Part shown: one piece after another, positions 49,771 to 61,039 of the stretch
How the letters are laid out: every line of letters begins with the position of its first letter
How positions within the stretch are numbered: position 1 is the stretch's first letter
NCBI GenBank assembly: GCA_002794785.1
Contig: NBBA01000004.1
Span: forward strand, 2,108,001-2,172,000
Direction of reading: 5' to 3'
Source of the DNA: Coniferiporia sulphurascens
Lineage: Eukaryota > Basidiomycota > Agaricomycetes > Hymenochaetales > Hymenochaetaceae
DNA: 64,000 nt
Program-made: the position numbers and the translations under genes
The notes under the pieces: model-generated
The model's database searches: none
Told to the model about the DNA's origin: nothing
What the model saw: the letters and a program-made list of their open reading frames with translations, nothing else

Positions 49771-49787
49771 ACTCTTATTACCGGCCC
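49771..49787. repeat. LINE target-site duplication, right
   Basis: Right partner of 45664-45680, directly after the poly(A) tail. Confidence 0.9.
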
Positions 49788-50575
49788 GCTTTCTTCATTC
49801 CGAGTCGCCGTACCTTGCTTCGAAGATTTCGTGCCATATTTTATATTGGCAACCTGGCTGATACTTGAAATGGCTACGGATTCCTTACTGTGTAAAAAAT
49901 GTTTCTGCATCACAAACTGCAGAACCTGAAATTGATCGGTAATTCCTGAGATTCAGAAGACTTCAAGTTGCATTTTGCGCCCCCTCCTGGAGACATAGAT
50001 ATCGAGAATTCTTTTCCAAATGAAATCCTCCGATCTCCACCGGTCAAAATATACTTAGGTCGCAACGCTGTATTTTTTAGGGGCGCACCGTACCGACTCG
50101 GAGCCGGTGCACTCCTAACGCAGAAGTGAGTAAATCATGGATAAGAAAGTTACCAAGAGACTTACGTCTTAAAAATGGTCGACTAGCATGTTTGGTACAA
50201 TTAGTATCTTCAACTTGACAGAACACCGAAGGCTGACTACTTCCTCACCATAGAGGAAGCCTCCTTATCAGCGACAGAAACCAAAGGTGTCGTTGCGACC
50301 CCTTATTTGTGATACAGCACCTACTACAGCATTTTCTATTTCTCACCCCGTTTTACCTCATAAAAAATATACGCTCACCAGCGAAGCCTTACACAGGCTT
50401 CCTCGTCACGCTGAGTAAAATAGGCGGATCCCATGTCCTCTACTGTTTTTCCGGATGGAAGATTTAGTCAGCCCCGCCGGTCGTCGGCGATCCCTTTCAC
50501 ACTGCCCGAACGAATATTAAAGCAGACGACGATATCGACGCGTTTATACCAGTGACCTCAATCCTCTGAATAAAC
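49788..50575. other. spacer before copy 5
   Basis: About 0.8 kb without a gene. This was presumably contiguous with the copy 4 flank before the LINE inserted. TTTATA at about 50542-50547 precedes the copy 5 start. Confidence 0.4.
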
Positions 50576-51867
50576 ATGGTCCAGCAAAAGGCTCTCTTCC
50601 TACAGACGCCAGGGAACGGCGAATGGATCATCGGCTCCAAGGCCATTCCTAAGCCTGGCCCGGACGAGCTCGTGGTTAAAATACACGCGACAGCGCTGAA
50701 CCCTGTCGACTGGAAAAGACGCGCAAATGGTTCCGATACATCAACGTACCCTGCAGCGTACCCTGCTGTATTCGGGATTGACTCGGCGGGCACCGTCGAG
50801 GAAATCGGTAAAGACGTGCAGGGCTTCGCGAAAGGTGATAGAGTGTGAGTCGCGCGGGACAATAGGCATACGTCGTGCATTACGAGAACATCCTTTCATT
50901 CTGCCTTTACTTGCTAGGCTTCACCTGGGATCTTTCGCGAACGATAGGGCTACGTTCCAGCAGTATGCAGTTGTTACCGCGGAGATTACTTCGAAGGCTC
51001 GTCCAGTCTGTCTCGACATCCTGCAGAGTTTTGACGGGTTTGTCCGAAATAGATCCCACCCAATGTGTCCTTCGATCAAGGGGCATCCGTTCCCCTTGGC
51101 TTCGCGACTGCAGCAGTGGGATTGTACGGGAGCAGGACCCAGCCGAATCTTCAGAAGTTTACCCCCCCTTGGCAGGAAGGTGGCAAGGGCCTATACGCAG
51201 GACAGCCCATAGCAATTTTTGGCGGGTCCACTTCCGTAGGACAGTTCGGTAAGGCGATAATTTTCTGAGAGGATGCTTCGGTGACTTAATCTATCAAAGT
51301 TATCCAGCTCGCACGTCTCTCTGGTTTCGCACCCATAATCACGACCGCTTCGTTGCACAACTCAGAGTACCCCGCGGAGCTCGGTGCCACTCACATCATT
51401 GATCGACGCACGGACGTGCCTGTAGAGGTCGCACGGCTCACGAGCGCACCTATTGCCCTCGTTTACGATACGGTGTCGGATGCGGATACACAGGCGCAGG
51501 CATGGGATCTGCTCGCTCCGGGAGGCGCGCTCTTAATCATAACACCCCCGAAAGTAGACAAGGAGAAGTACCCCAGTAAGACGCTCGTGGACGATGTATT
51601 CGGCGGGAATGCGCGCAAGCTCGGGGCCGATATGTATGTCAAGCTGACGGAGTTACTTGAGGACGGATCCATTAAGGTATGTCTACTACTTCTCGATGAT
51701 ATGCCGTTCCATTGTCTTTGTCGCTGAAAAGAAGCTCTAACCGACAGCCTAATCATGTTGAGGTTCTGCCGAATGGTTTAGCTGGTATTCCCAGTGGCTT
51801 GGAGAGACTGAGGGAGAACAAAGTTAGCGGCGTCAAGCTCGTTGCACACCCGCTGGAGACGGCCTGA
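50576..51867 (+). CDS. MDR-superfamily oxidoreductase, array copy 5
   Basis: Paralogue, intact, same exon plan. [34 protein letters not shown], then an extra segment (SDTSTYPAAYPAVFG) made partly by a 12-bp tandem duplication at 50745-50768, then GIDSAGTVEEIGKDVQGF. The nucleotide-binding turn is [12 protein letters not shown]. The Rossmann part reads LARLSGFAPIITTASLHN, closer to copies 3 and 6 than to 1 and 2. Ends HPLETA. The extra residues fall in the loop before the second N-terminal beta strand, where size change may be tolerated. Substrate unknown. Confidence 0.87.
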
Positions 51868-52440
51868 GCAACGCAGGAGCTTGCTTTATCGTTGACAGAA
51901 ATAACGCGCGAAGGGGAAGAACGTGCTTGAGAGGAATGGATAGGGATGTGTTTATATATGTAGCAGTTAAACTTGCGAAGAATGGTGAGATATGTGGATA
52001 TTGTCGGTATAAGTTCTTCGTCCGCAAAAGCCACAGTGTAGTCCCAGATCGATTCATTTGTCGAACGCAATAGGGACCATATTGTACGCCACGTACAATA
52101 AATGGTAACGAGTTGGATTCGTACTACGACTCGCGAAAAAGTTTGAACTCCGAATATGCCAAACAGTACTAAATAAGAAGCCACACGAGCTATACAAACA
52201 GACGAATTCCTTATACGGCATGGCTTTAATGAACCGTATTCCTACACTTTTCATGAACGTACAGTACAGCACACCATGTACGTGTCCGTTTCGAACATCC
52301 GATTCTCAGGTCAGAAGACTATTTAGGAGCTGAGACCTGGTAGTCTAGACTTTTGGGTTGGTTGGTAAGTTGCCTTCTAATCAGTATTTCGTAAATGCTT
52401 ACGGATGATAACTCTTCGGTGTCTACTCAAGGACCATTCT

Positions 52441-52550
52441 CGTTCCCGTTTGCCTGTTCAGAATAACTACGCGAAAACTACTTCGGATGAGAACAGGATC
52501 ACAAATCAGAACACTCCTCATTAGAAGCGCTGAAGACATTATATGCGCTA
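52441..52550 (+). repeat. diverged promoter-like repeat, orphan copy
   Basis: Aligns with 53672-53758 at roughly 70-75 percent by eye, including CAAATCAGAACACTC against CAAATCAAAACACTC and GAAGACATTATATGCGC against GAAGACACCATTTGCGC. The second part also resembles the GAAGAC-CCATTCATGC block before copies 1 and 2. No reductase gene follows this copy within 1.4 kb. Confidence 0.6.
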
Positions 52551-52917
52551 CGACAGCTCCAATCACTTTTTTGCGGTAATAATTTACAATTAATAGTAAA
52601 ATTTATAATACAGTACATAGTATTGACATTTTGTAGTCCCATTACAACTCAGATTAACAAGCCAAACTGCACTGATCACACACTTACAACCGATCAACTT
52701 CGGTTCAAGCAGTAACGCCAAATTTGAACCGTTCCAAACGGACAGGTTGAAAACGTAGTGTTCAAATATGAACTGATCCCTTCAGATCGGCTCAATACAT
52801 AATGTTACGGGATCCAAGGGGATTGGTTCAAAAACAAGGTGAACAGAAATGAATTGATCTACACGGATTAATGTAAAATGTAGTGGGAAAAAGAAGTCGG
52901 CTGGTGAGACGGTCACC

Positions 52918-53448
52918 CTAGGTATCAACCTCTGGCCTGCACAGTTCAGCTTGCAGCTCTTGTGAGAGCATATCTCCTAGAGAGGAGCTAGACAAAGTCT
53001 GAAATTCATTTGAGTAGTTACCTGATTGAGCAGTTACCACCGCAATGTGGGGTCTAGCATTCTCTCCAACGACTAGCAACTGACGCAAATGCAATTCCGA
53101 CTGGCATTTCATGAACCCATTCTTGTCTTGACCAATGCTTTGGCAGGAGGCCGCCCCAGCTACTGTTGCCTGCGCATGGGAACGTTGTCATCCACCAATG
53201 GACCACCACCAATCGAGCGCGGGAGAGTCCTGGCAAGATGAACGCCGCCCTGAGAGAAAGTTCAAGATGAATCCGTCAGCATTCACTCTGACGCACGCCT
53301 TCTTGATAGGAGTGAATCTTCCCTCTGAGGTGTACTCCCATTTCGTACCGATCGGTCCGTGTACAACGCATTCAAGGCTTTGAACCGACCCAGTCCAGAT
53401 TGGTTGATTTTGAACACCGCCACTTGAAGCAATCCACTTCACTAGCAT
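52918..53448 (-). pseudogene. possible decayed coding region, unknown family
   Basis: One minus-strand frame reads WIASSGGVQNQPIWTGS, then LECVVHGPIGTKWEY and FILNFLSGRRSSCQDSP, up to a TGA, and continues in the same frame for another 90 codons to a stop at 52918. The first part reads like real protein (Trp, Gly and Cys rich). I recognise no family and find no convincing splice site to skip the stop, so it may be a remnant. Confidence 0.3.
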
Positions 53449-53671
53449 TTTGAGTGATTGGTTCGAGTATGGGTCCTGTAATAAGACCAGTACTTAACAA
53501 TTTTTATTGGTCCAAACCCATTACCTTGGAATGATACGATCTATCGTTGTTGACGACAATGGTTCAAACTGATAAACTTTGGTGCCTTGGTTTCCTCTTG
53601 ACAGGGGGGTTCAATGATGTCCGAGTATGTAGCGAACGGAATGAGTCGGTTTGCTTAAAGAAACCCGTTTT

Positions 53672-53758
53672 CGTTCCTGTTTGTCCGTTCATTGCGCAAA
53701 AACACAGGATTACAAATCAAAACACTCATACAAAACGTCGAAGACACCATTTGCGCAC
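53672..53758 (+). repeat. diverged promoter-like repeat before copy 6
   Basis: The second copy of the 52441-52550 repeat, lying about 195-280 bp upstream of the copy 6 start, the position at which copy 1 carries its GAAGAC-CCATT block. Confidence 0.6.
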
Positions 53759-53951
53759 AGTTAGTGTCAAATCGCGCTGACACTCTCGCCGCCCACCTTG
53801 AGGAATTTTTCCTTATGCTCCGTCGTCATCTCCCGGGCGCGATATTGCTAGGGGCCAGTCCGCACCAGAGACAAAGTCTCGGCGCTGAATTTTTACTATT
53901 TAAGCTCCACGATGTGCTCGTTCATTGAACACAGAATTATCCCGAGCATCC

Positions 53952-55225
53952 ATGGCACAGCAGCAAAAGGCACTCTTTCTCCAGACACCAGTGAACGGCA
54001 TATGGGCCGTCGGTCCTAAGGAAATCCCAAAGCCTGGCCCGGGTGAGCTGGTAATAAAGATCCACGCGACTGCGTTGAATCCAGTGGACTGGAAAGCACG
54101 CGCGTACGACTTCTTAATTGAAGAGTATCCTGCGATACTCGGACTTGACTCGTCGGGTACCGTTGAGGTAGTCGGGGAGGGCGTGCAGAGCTTCTCAAAG
54201 GGCGACAGAGTGTGAGTTGCGCGTGACGAGACACTCCGCGCTTTTGCCGAATCATAATTTGTTCCAGACTTCACCAAGGGTTTTATACGAATGACAAAGC
54301 TACATTCCAGCAGTACACGATCGTTCCTGCAGAGATTACAGCAAAGGTTGACTTGTTTCGTCTGCTCTCTTGCCGGCGTCCTGACGGATAATTTCGGTGT
54401 AGCTCCCGCCCAACGTGTCCTTCGACCAGGCAGCATCCATCCCTCTTGGCCTCGGGACCGCAGCCGTGGGACTCTACGGGAACAGGTCTCAGCCAGGCCT
54501 TCAGAAGTTAACTCCTCCTTGGGAGAAAGATGGTAAAGGTCAATACGCAAACCAACCTCTCGTCATTTTCGGTGGGTCAACTTCCGTAGGACAATACGGT
54601 AAGACCAGAATTTTTCAAAAGATTGGAATTTTGGCAAGAGCCTAATCAGTATGCACAGTTATCCAGCTCGCGCGGCTCTCGGGCTTCGCGCCAATTATCA
54701 CGACCGCCTCGCTGCACAACGCAGCACACCTCAAAGAACTCGGCGCCACGCACGTCATCGACCGGCGCGCAGACGTCCCTATGGAGGTGACCCGGCTCAC
54801 GAGTGTACCCATCACGCTTGTGTACGACGCGATATCAGATGCAGACGCGGTCGCGCAGGCATTGGACTTGCTTGCATCAGGCGGCACACTCGTGACCGTG
54901 GGCCACGGGAAGGTAGACAGGGAGAAGTACCCGACCAAGACTATTGTGGACGACGTCTTCGGCATCGTGCACATACCGACCGTACGCGCGCTCGGGGTGA
55001 GCTTGTATGCCAAGCTAACAGAGTTGCTCCACGACGGGTCCATCCGGGTCAGTATTCTGTTTCTTGATAATATGCCGGTCTCTGAAAGAGAGTTTCGGTC
55101 GACAGCCCAATCGCGTTTTGGTCCTGCCGAACGGCCTAGCTGGTATCCCCGACGGCCTAGAGCGTTTGAGAGAGAACAGAGTTAGCGGCTTGAAACTCGT
55201 TGTTCGTCCGCTGGAGACTGCTTGA
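53952..55225 (+). CDS. MDR-superfamily oxidoreductase, array copy 6
   Basis: Last paralogue of the array, intact, five exons. [18 protein letters not shown] carries one extra Gln; then [56 protein letters not shown], nucleotide-binding [13 protein letters not shown] and LARLSGFAPIITTASLHN. The C-terminal exon continues [17 protein letters not shown] to a stop at 55225. It has a weakly diverged C-terminal region (TLVTVGHGKVDREKY in place of the LAPAS or ITSP block). Substrate unknown, same class as copy 1. Confidence 0.87.
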
Positions 55226-55462
55226 GGGGTTGGAGGGTTCCTGTTTATTGCTACCTATGCGAAAGAGATTATGAATTCGGTCGAATTTCGGGAGATCAGA
55301 CTGTACATGTAATGACTAGGCGCACGAGCAATTGGAATGGGGAGGCTTCTCCGCTTAAAAGTACAGTTGCCAAGAAAAAAGAGGTTGGACGCGGAATTTT
55401 GTGGATACAGTTACAAGAGGATGTTAGTGAGAAGGGGCGAAACAAGGCGCAGTAGCAACACC
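55226..55462. other. convergent 3' spacer
   Basis: About 240 bp between array copy 6 and the F-box-like gene, whose 3' ends face each other. Confidence 0.5.
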
Positions 55463-57265
55463 TTATTCAAAGACCGACAAGGAAGTACGATAGCACTCGA
55501 ATTCAATTCCATACTCAGCACAGAACCGCTCAACCTTGGTAACGAGAGATGGGCCTTCAACATCCCATCTCGCCTCCATCTCGCCGGATAAACCACGTTC
55601 TGCCTCGTCTAGCATCTCCGGAGTCGGGTCAATCGTGAGCACCACCTTCCCCAACAGCGTTTCCCTCCTTCCAACCAGCCCGGTCGATGATGAATACACG
55701 GCCGCATCGTGAGCACGATGACGTAGGACATAGAACAGACTCGTATCAAAATCGCGCCACCACCGGTCGCCACCCTCCGCATAAGTGCGAGAGCGTAAGC
55801 CTGCGGGATCAAGCGCGGTACGCGTACAATGCACGTGCAAGGTACGCAATGAGGGGGGCAGGCGGAATTGCGGGACGGATGGTCGTGTCGAGTCGAACAC
55901 GAGCGTCAGATCCGTGAGGTGCTCGCTGGGCAGGAGGAAGCGTGCGGAGAACAAGGCCGCGTCGAATTCTGTGTCAGAGCTGGTATCCATCGTGAGGCGG
56001 AGAGAGGAGAGCTGCGGTGGGGGAGGGATGAGGGCAGCGAGGAGTGCGCTGGGTGTGTTAATGTATTGGATGAAGAGGTTGGAAGCCAGGAGGTGCATGC
56101 GATTTATTGACGCCGGGGCGGAGAAAAGGCGAGAGAGTGGAACAAATGCTTGCGCAGCATCCGGTTCGTACGAGTTGTCAAACGAGACCCCTCCGCGACC
56201 CAGGCGGAAAGAGAGCGAGCTAAGCGATAAACTCGACTCGGTGTGGTCTGAGTTTGAAGTTACTTTAGGTACTTGAATCCTGAAGGAACGCCCTTCGCGC
56301 CAGTTGTGAACCCACAGCTTCTTCAGAGATCGCATCCTCGGAAAAATGGCATACAGCTTTTCGAGGTGGGGAAAGCTACCTTCACATCCCGTGGAAGAAA
56401 CAGGACTGGGGATGTGCGTCAACCAAAGGTACTTTATCGAAGAAAGGTGACTGATTTCGGAGAATACATCTCGTAACGCGGATGAAACAAGCTGCTTCGC
56501 ATCATCCGAAAGCGGTTGAGTCGAAGTTTGAAAATATATGGCCTCTAAATTTGGAGTTTTCCGGAGCAGATTACGCAGGAGGAACAGCGTCTCGGGTAGA
56601 TCGTCCTGTACCTGTTTGTCGAGGGAAAGCGTCGGTGGAGAAACTATCACGTACAGCTCACGGAGACATGGCCCCGCGCGTGGACTCGCAAGAAAGTTGC
56701 GCAGACCACCGGAGCCAACAACTTTCGCTGACCGCCATAAGAAGCGTTGAGAGGATGCAGCCCATTTACGTGCCACGAGGCTCATACGGATCAGCTCGCG
56801 CATACGCGGACACGGTGTTTGCAAGGCGAGGCGCCCCTTAGAAAGGGTGGCGGCATTTTCTTGCGCCAGAGCAGAAACTGCGAAGGGGGTGCGCTCGCTG
56901 TAAAGTCGTGACGCGATTTCGCTGATAACATCCTCCGGTAGAGACGGTATAGTGGACTTTCCGCCATTGATCGGCCCGGGTGGAATAGCGGGCACCTGTG
57001 TGGAAATGTCTTCAGCGTCTGCAGGTAAGACCTTCGCTGGCCTTGAGGTAGGGTTACGGAGCAGATGTATGAGGCTCTGGATGATGTGAAGTGGAACATC
57101 GCCTTTTTCAAGCATGAAAGACGCTAGCAGCAATGCGTCCGACTCCGATTTGAGTGGGATAGAAAATTTTAGGCGAGGCAGAAAGATAGTATAACCTCCA
57201 GTGTAGCCTTGCTCGCAGCGAACAGACACGTCCGCCCCCAAGCTGGAGGTATGACTAGAGCCCAT
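55463..57265 (-). CDS. F-box/leucine-rich-repeat-like protein
   Basis: A single long open frame of 600 residues from the ATG at 57265 (MGSSHTSSLGADVSV); the frame is open farther upstream but only from a GTG. Residues around 105-180 look like a degenerate F-box (IPSLPEDVISEIASRLY, later LVARKWAASSQRFLWRSA). A leucine-rich part follows with repeated LRxLxL patterns (LRELYVIVSPPTLSL, LTDLTLVFDSTRPSV, LRTLHVHCTRTALD). Agaricomycetes have many such intron-poor F-box proteins, thought to present substrates to SCF ubiquitin ligases. Partner and target are unknown, and the F-box call rests on pattern only. Confidence 0.55.
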   Translation of the reverse strand: MGSSHTSSLGADVSVRCEQGYTGGYTIFLPRLKFSIPLKSESDALLLASFMLEKGDVPLHIIQSLIHLLRNPTSRPAKVLPADAEDISTQVPAIPPGPINGGKSTIPSLPEDVISEIASRLYSERTPFAVSALAQENAATLSKGRLALQTPCPRMRELIRMSLVARKWAASSQRFLWRSAKVVGSGGLRNFLASPRAGPCLRELYVIVSPPTLSLDKQVQDDLPETLFLLRNLLRKTPNLEAIYFQTSTQPLSDDAKQLVSSALRDVFSEISHLSSIKYLWLTHIPSPVSSTGCEGSFPHLEKLYAIFPRMRSLKKLWVHNWREGRSFRIQVPKVTSNSDHTESSLSLSSLSFRLGRGGVSFDNSYEPDAAQAFVPLSRLFSAPASINRMHLLASNLFIQYINTPSALLAALIPPPPQLSSLRLTMDTSSDTEFDAALFSARFLLPSEHLTDLTLVFDSTRPSVPQFRLPPSLRTLHVHCTRTALDPAGLRSRTYAEGGDRWWRDFDTSLFYVLRHRAHDAAVYSSSTGLVGRRETLLGKVVLTIDPTPEMLDEAERGLSGEMEARWDVEGPSLVTKVERFCAEYGIEFECYRTSLSVFE

Positions 57266-57787
57266 TGTCAGGTAGTTCGGAGTCGTCAAGGGACGGTGCC
57301 TCGCTTTTATACAGCTCTCGGAAAATACGACGACCTCATGGAGTTGTCGACGTTCCGAAGTGAGTCCCAGAGCGGCTACCACGACTTACTCAGACTTCTC
57401 AGAAGTTCTGGTAGACACACAGGGGATGACAATGGTACCCCGTGGATAGAGGAGTTCTGGCGAGATCCTCGGACTATGGAATTCGGCGAGTAACTACTAA
57501 TAGACGCTGCAATATGCGAACTTTGAAACTCAGCCATAATGGAAGCCGCTTTGTAGGCAATGTATTGTGCGTTGTCCGCTGGTTTTCGTGTGAGTGGTTG
57601 ACTACCGAGAGTGAAGCTTAGGGACAAGTCGGTGATTAGAGTTGCCAATGAAAAAAAGCGGCGTTAGTATCAAGTCCGCACGTGGACAGGGTCGACGCGT
57701 CAGGTCACGACGTCACTTCGTCACGCAGCCCGCATTAACTAAGTCCGACTCGGACTCTTGGAAAGCAACTGCTATCCGCCGGCGTCC
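57266..57787. promoter_or_regulatory. divergent F-box-like/ORC1 region
   Basis: About 520 bp between two divergent genes; it should contain both promoters. Low-confidence short frames occur on both strands, none supported. Confidence 0.35.
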
Positions 57788-60662
57788 ATGACAATTGAGG
57801 TACAAACCCCTCGCCGTTCCAGACGCTTCCAGCCTCTCGTCTCGAGCAGGGACGCCGTCGTCGACCTCGAAAATACCACTGTCTGGCTCGGCGTCCCAGT
57901 GTCCGAGCGCGACGCCAGAACCACAGACCTCCACGAAGAGGACACGATCGATGCAGACGAAGAGGCAGAGACTACTTTTTACAAGGGCTTCGTCAGAGTA
58001 ACTGTCGGAAAGAAGAGCACGGATGAAGCGGACAAGTTTCACGTCGGAGACACGGTACTAGTCAAAACCCAGGCGAGGCTGCCCAGTGTAGGCGTCATCG
58101 TGGCCATGTGGGAAGTTCACGCGAAGGACGGCGATGACGAGCAAAAAGGCGCGTTCAAAAAGGTCAAAATGCAGTGGTTCCTCCGGCCTACTGAACTCCC
58201 AAACGTTAGAGCGAAAAGAGATCACTTAGAGGTGCGATACTCGCGTTTCATAGGAAGAAGACACACTAATTCCTCATGTAGAACGAAATCTACTTCTCTC
58301 TCTCCAGCACGGCAATTCTTACCCCGCAGTCGATCCTTCGACACTGTGTTGTCAGCTCAGAGAAACCTCCCAAGCCTACTCAGTTACAGCTTACAGAGAA
58401 AACAAGGGTGTCAGCTCCGCCTACGAACGCCTTCTTCTGTAGCTCTGCCATCGACGCGCTCAGAGGCCTGTACTACAAGCTCAAATGGGAAAGGCACAGG
58501 GAGGCGGCTTTAGCATCCGAAGACGATGACGCAGGGTCCTCCTGGGCTGTGACAGTTTCCCAGGAGCCGAGGAACGCAGGTAAAGGCGGGCGAAGAGACA
58601 AATGCGCGAGAAGCGAAGACGAAGATGACAGCGGGGACGAATACAAAGCGGTATCAGACGATGACGAAGGCGATGCGCAAGCCTCAGAAGGTGAAGCAAC
58701 TGCAGACGAGGACGCCGTGCCCGTTTCAGAAAACGAAAATGATATAGAGAAAGTCCCCCGCACTCCGTCGAAGAAGCGGAAGCTTACCGGTCAGCCTGTA
58801 ACTCCCCGGAGAACGAAGCGTGCAAGACAAACCATCGCTGCACCGACACCTCATTCGCGCGCGGCGCTCAGGGCGCGTGCTAGATCGAAGCGCACGACCG
58901 TGCGTCTCCCTCAGCTCGCGTATGATTTCATGAGTACGACTGCGGGTACACTCCCAGAGGATCCTTGGCTCCGGACGATGCAGGTACTCCACGTCGGTGC
59001 CCGACCAGATGTTTTACCATGTCGCGAAGAAGAGTTTATGCACATTCTTAGGTCTGTCGAGAGTCTGCTAGAGGAGGGCAGTGGCGGTTGTGTTTGTAAG
59101 GACGCTTTCCCTGCTCGTGCCTTTTGCTAGCGATATTAATTATGTGTCTCCAGACGTATCCGGTGTGCCAGGGACAGGTAAAACGGCTACCGTCCATAGA
59201 ATTGTTCGCGAGCTCAAACGCATGGCCGAGCGCAATGTGAGTTCGTCGCGTAATTTATATCTCAACCTCGTCGTGACTTGCAGTTCGTACCCAGGAAACG
59301 AATCCTTTCACCTACGTCGAGATAAACGGGCTCAAAATTCCCGAGCCATCCGCGGCGTACAGTATCCTCTGGGAAGCTGTCTCGGGGCACGACGTCGCAA
59401 ACGAAGGACACCTCAGGATTAGCGCGAAGGAATCGCTGAAACAACTGACAAAATTCTTCAGCGCGGGCGTGCGTGCAGGCCCGGCCGGACACGCCTGGTA
59501 CGCCCATCAACTATCTGTTACTTCTTCTGCGTAACTTGGTATCTAACTCCGACCTCCTCTTTGTCGCTCAGCGTTGTACTGATGGATGAGCTGGACCAGC
59601 TTCTGACGACGAAGCAGGAGGTCGTGTACAACTTTTTCAACTGGCCGACACTCGTCGGGTCAAAGCTCATCGTCATCGCAGTCGCGAACACACACGACCT
59701 TCCGGAGCGTGTCATGACTGGGCGCGTGCGCAGCAGGCTAGGTGCGCTCGGCTTTTATTCATTTATTCGTTCCCCTTTACGGGACGTCCGATTAAATTTT
59801 TTTCGTTCTCTGTTCAGGTATGACGCGTATCAACTACCAGCCGTACGACAAGGCGCAGCTCGTTAAGATCGTCAACGCACGACTGCAGGCTGCGCGGGAA
59901 GGCGTTGAGGACGAAATCGTCGAGACGATCACACCGGACGGGATTAACTTCGCGGCAGCGAAGGTCGCATCTATCAGCGGGGACGCGCGGCGCGTGCTGG
60001 ACATATGCAGGTGCGCACTCGCACGCCCAACAAATTAACTCGAGCTCGCTGGGTATTAAATAATGGATGTTGACAGACGAGCAGTCGAGTTGGTGCGCGT
60101 ACGCAAGCGCGCGGCGCGGCTGCAGGACGTGAAGGAGGTGATCACGCTCATGCAGAGTAGCCACACGGCTGCATTCCTCAGTGACTGCAGCCTGCACGAG
60201 CGCATCATGCTCGCCGCGCTGCTCAAGTGCGTCCGGCGCGACGGCGTTGACGAAGTCAGGTGGGACGACGTGCGTATTTCTCTTTTCTTTTCCTTCTGCT
60301 CCTGGCGCTAGAATCGGGCTGACGAACACTATCCCTTCAAATTCACCTTTTACACATACGCACCGGAAACAAAACGCACAAAACGCACAAAACAGCTCCA
60401 GCGCCAACACCTCCTCTACACCGACCTGCTCACCAACGCAGGTGACTCGACACGCAAGCCGTCCGCGGGTGAGTTGCGCCTCGTGCTCGACTCACTGCTC
60501 GCGTCGCACGCCGTGCTCGCCGAGGACACGGCAGCAGGGGCGGGGGCGGGGCGCCGCGCAGAGGGCGAGCGACGTGTCGTGCTGAACGTTGAACAGGGCG
60601 AAGTGCAGCGAGTGCTCGGCGACATGGGCGGGGCAAGGTGGAAGGGCGCACTTGGGGTGTAA
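57788..60662 (+). CDS. ORC1: origin recognition complex subunit 1
   Basis: Multi-exon gene, starting at MTIEVQTPRRSRRFQPL (an in-frame ATG at 57758 is the alternative). The N-terminal BAH domain reads GFVRVTVGKKS, FHVGDTVLVKT, GVIVAMWEV and, after an intron at 58231-58280, NEIYFSLSSTAILTP. An acidic disordered linker rich in Glu, Asp and Ser follows. The AAA+ ATPase has Walker A GVPGTGKT, completed across an intron at about 59097-59152, Walker B VVLMDELDQL, the sensor-like IVIAVANTHDLPERVM, and a C-terminal winged-helix part (LLYTDLLTNAGDSTRKPS). ORC1 binds replication origins with ORC2-6 and loads MCM with CDC6. BAH separates it from CDC6. The last exon ends after WKGALGV at 60662. Confidence 0.92.
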
Positions 60663-61039
60663 ACATATGGCCAGGGCTGCGGCTAGAGTCTGAAGCTCTT
60701 GTCCCCTTGGCTGCTCATTTATGATAATTTATTCGATTGATCCTGCTTTCCTCTTTCTACTCCTTGCTTTGCATCATTTCGCTACGCCATGTCATGCTAT
60801 TTTCCTGTAGCTTCAAGGATCGGAAACTCATTTGTATTTGTACAACATTCAACGTGCGCGCGGCATCGCAACTACATTTATACTAATACATTCCACGATA
60901 CGCCCTGAAGAGTCAAGGTCCCTCCCTCCAGTAGGGGAAATCTACACCTTTTGTTAACGCCGCCGTGGACGTAACCACGCCCAAACAAAGAAAAAGAGAG
61001 AACCAAAGCAACTAGACCTGAGACAACCCTTGCATGCAG
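60663..61039. other. convergent 3' region
   Basis: About 380 bp between ORC1 and the minus-strand type II membrane protein. No gene seen. Confidence 0.45.

Larger units (their letters stand above)
51868..53951. other. spacer between copies 5 and 6
   Basis: About 2.1 kb. It holds two diverged copies of a promoter-like repeat (52441-52550 and 53672-53758) flanking a possible decayed coding region on the minus strand (52918-53448). Around 52690-52850 the element GGTTCA/TGAACC recurs several times in AT-rich sequence. A TATTTAAG motif at 53897-53904 precedes copy 6. Confidence 0.5.

Noticed and set aside
60100..60666. Minus-strand ORFs overlapping the ORC1 3' end
   Set aside because: Arg/Ala/Ser-rich shadows of GC-rich ORC1 coding sequence in the opposite frame.
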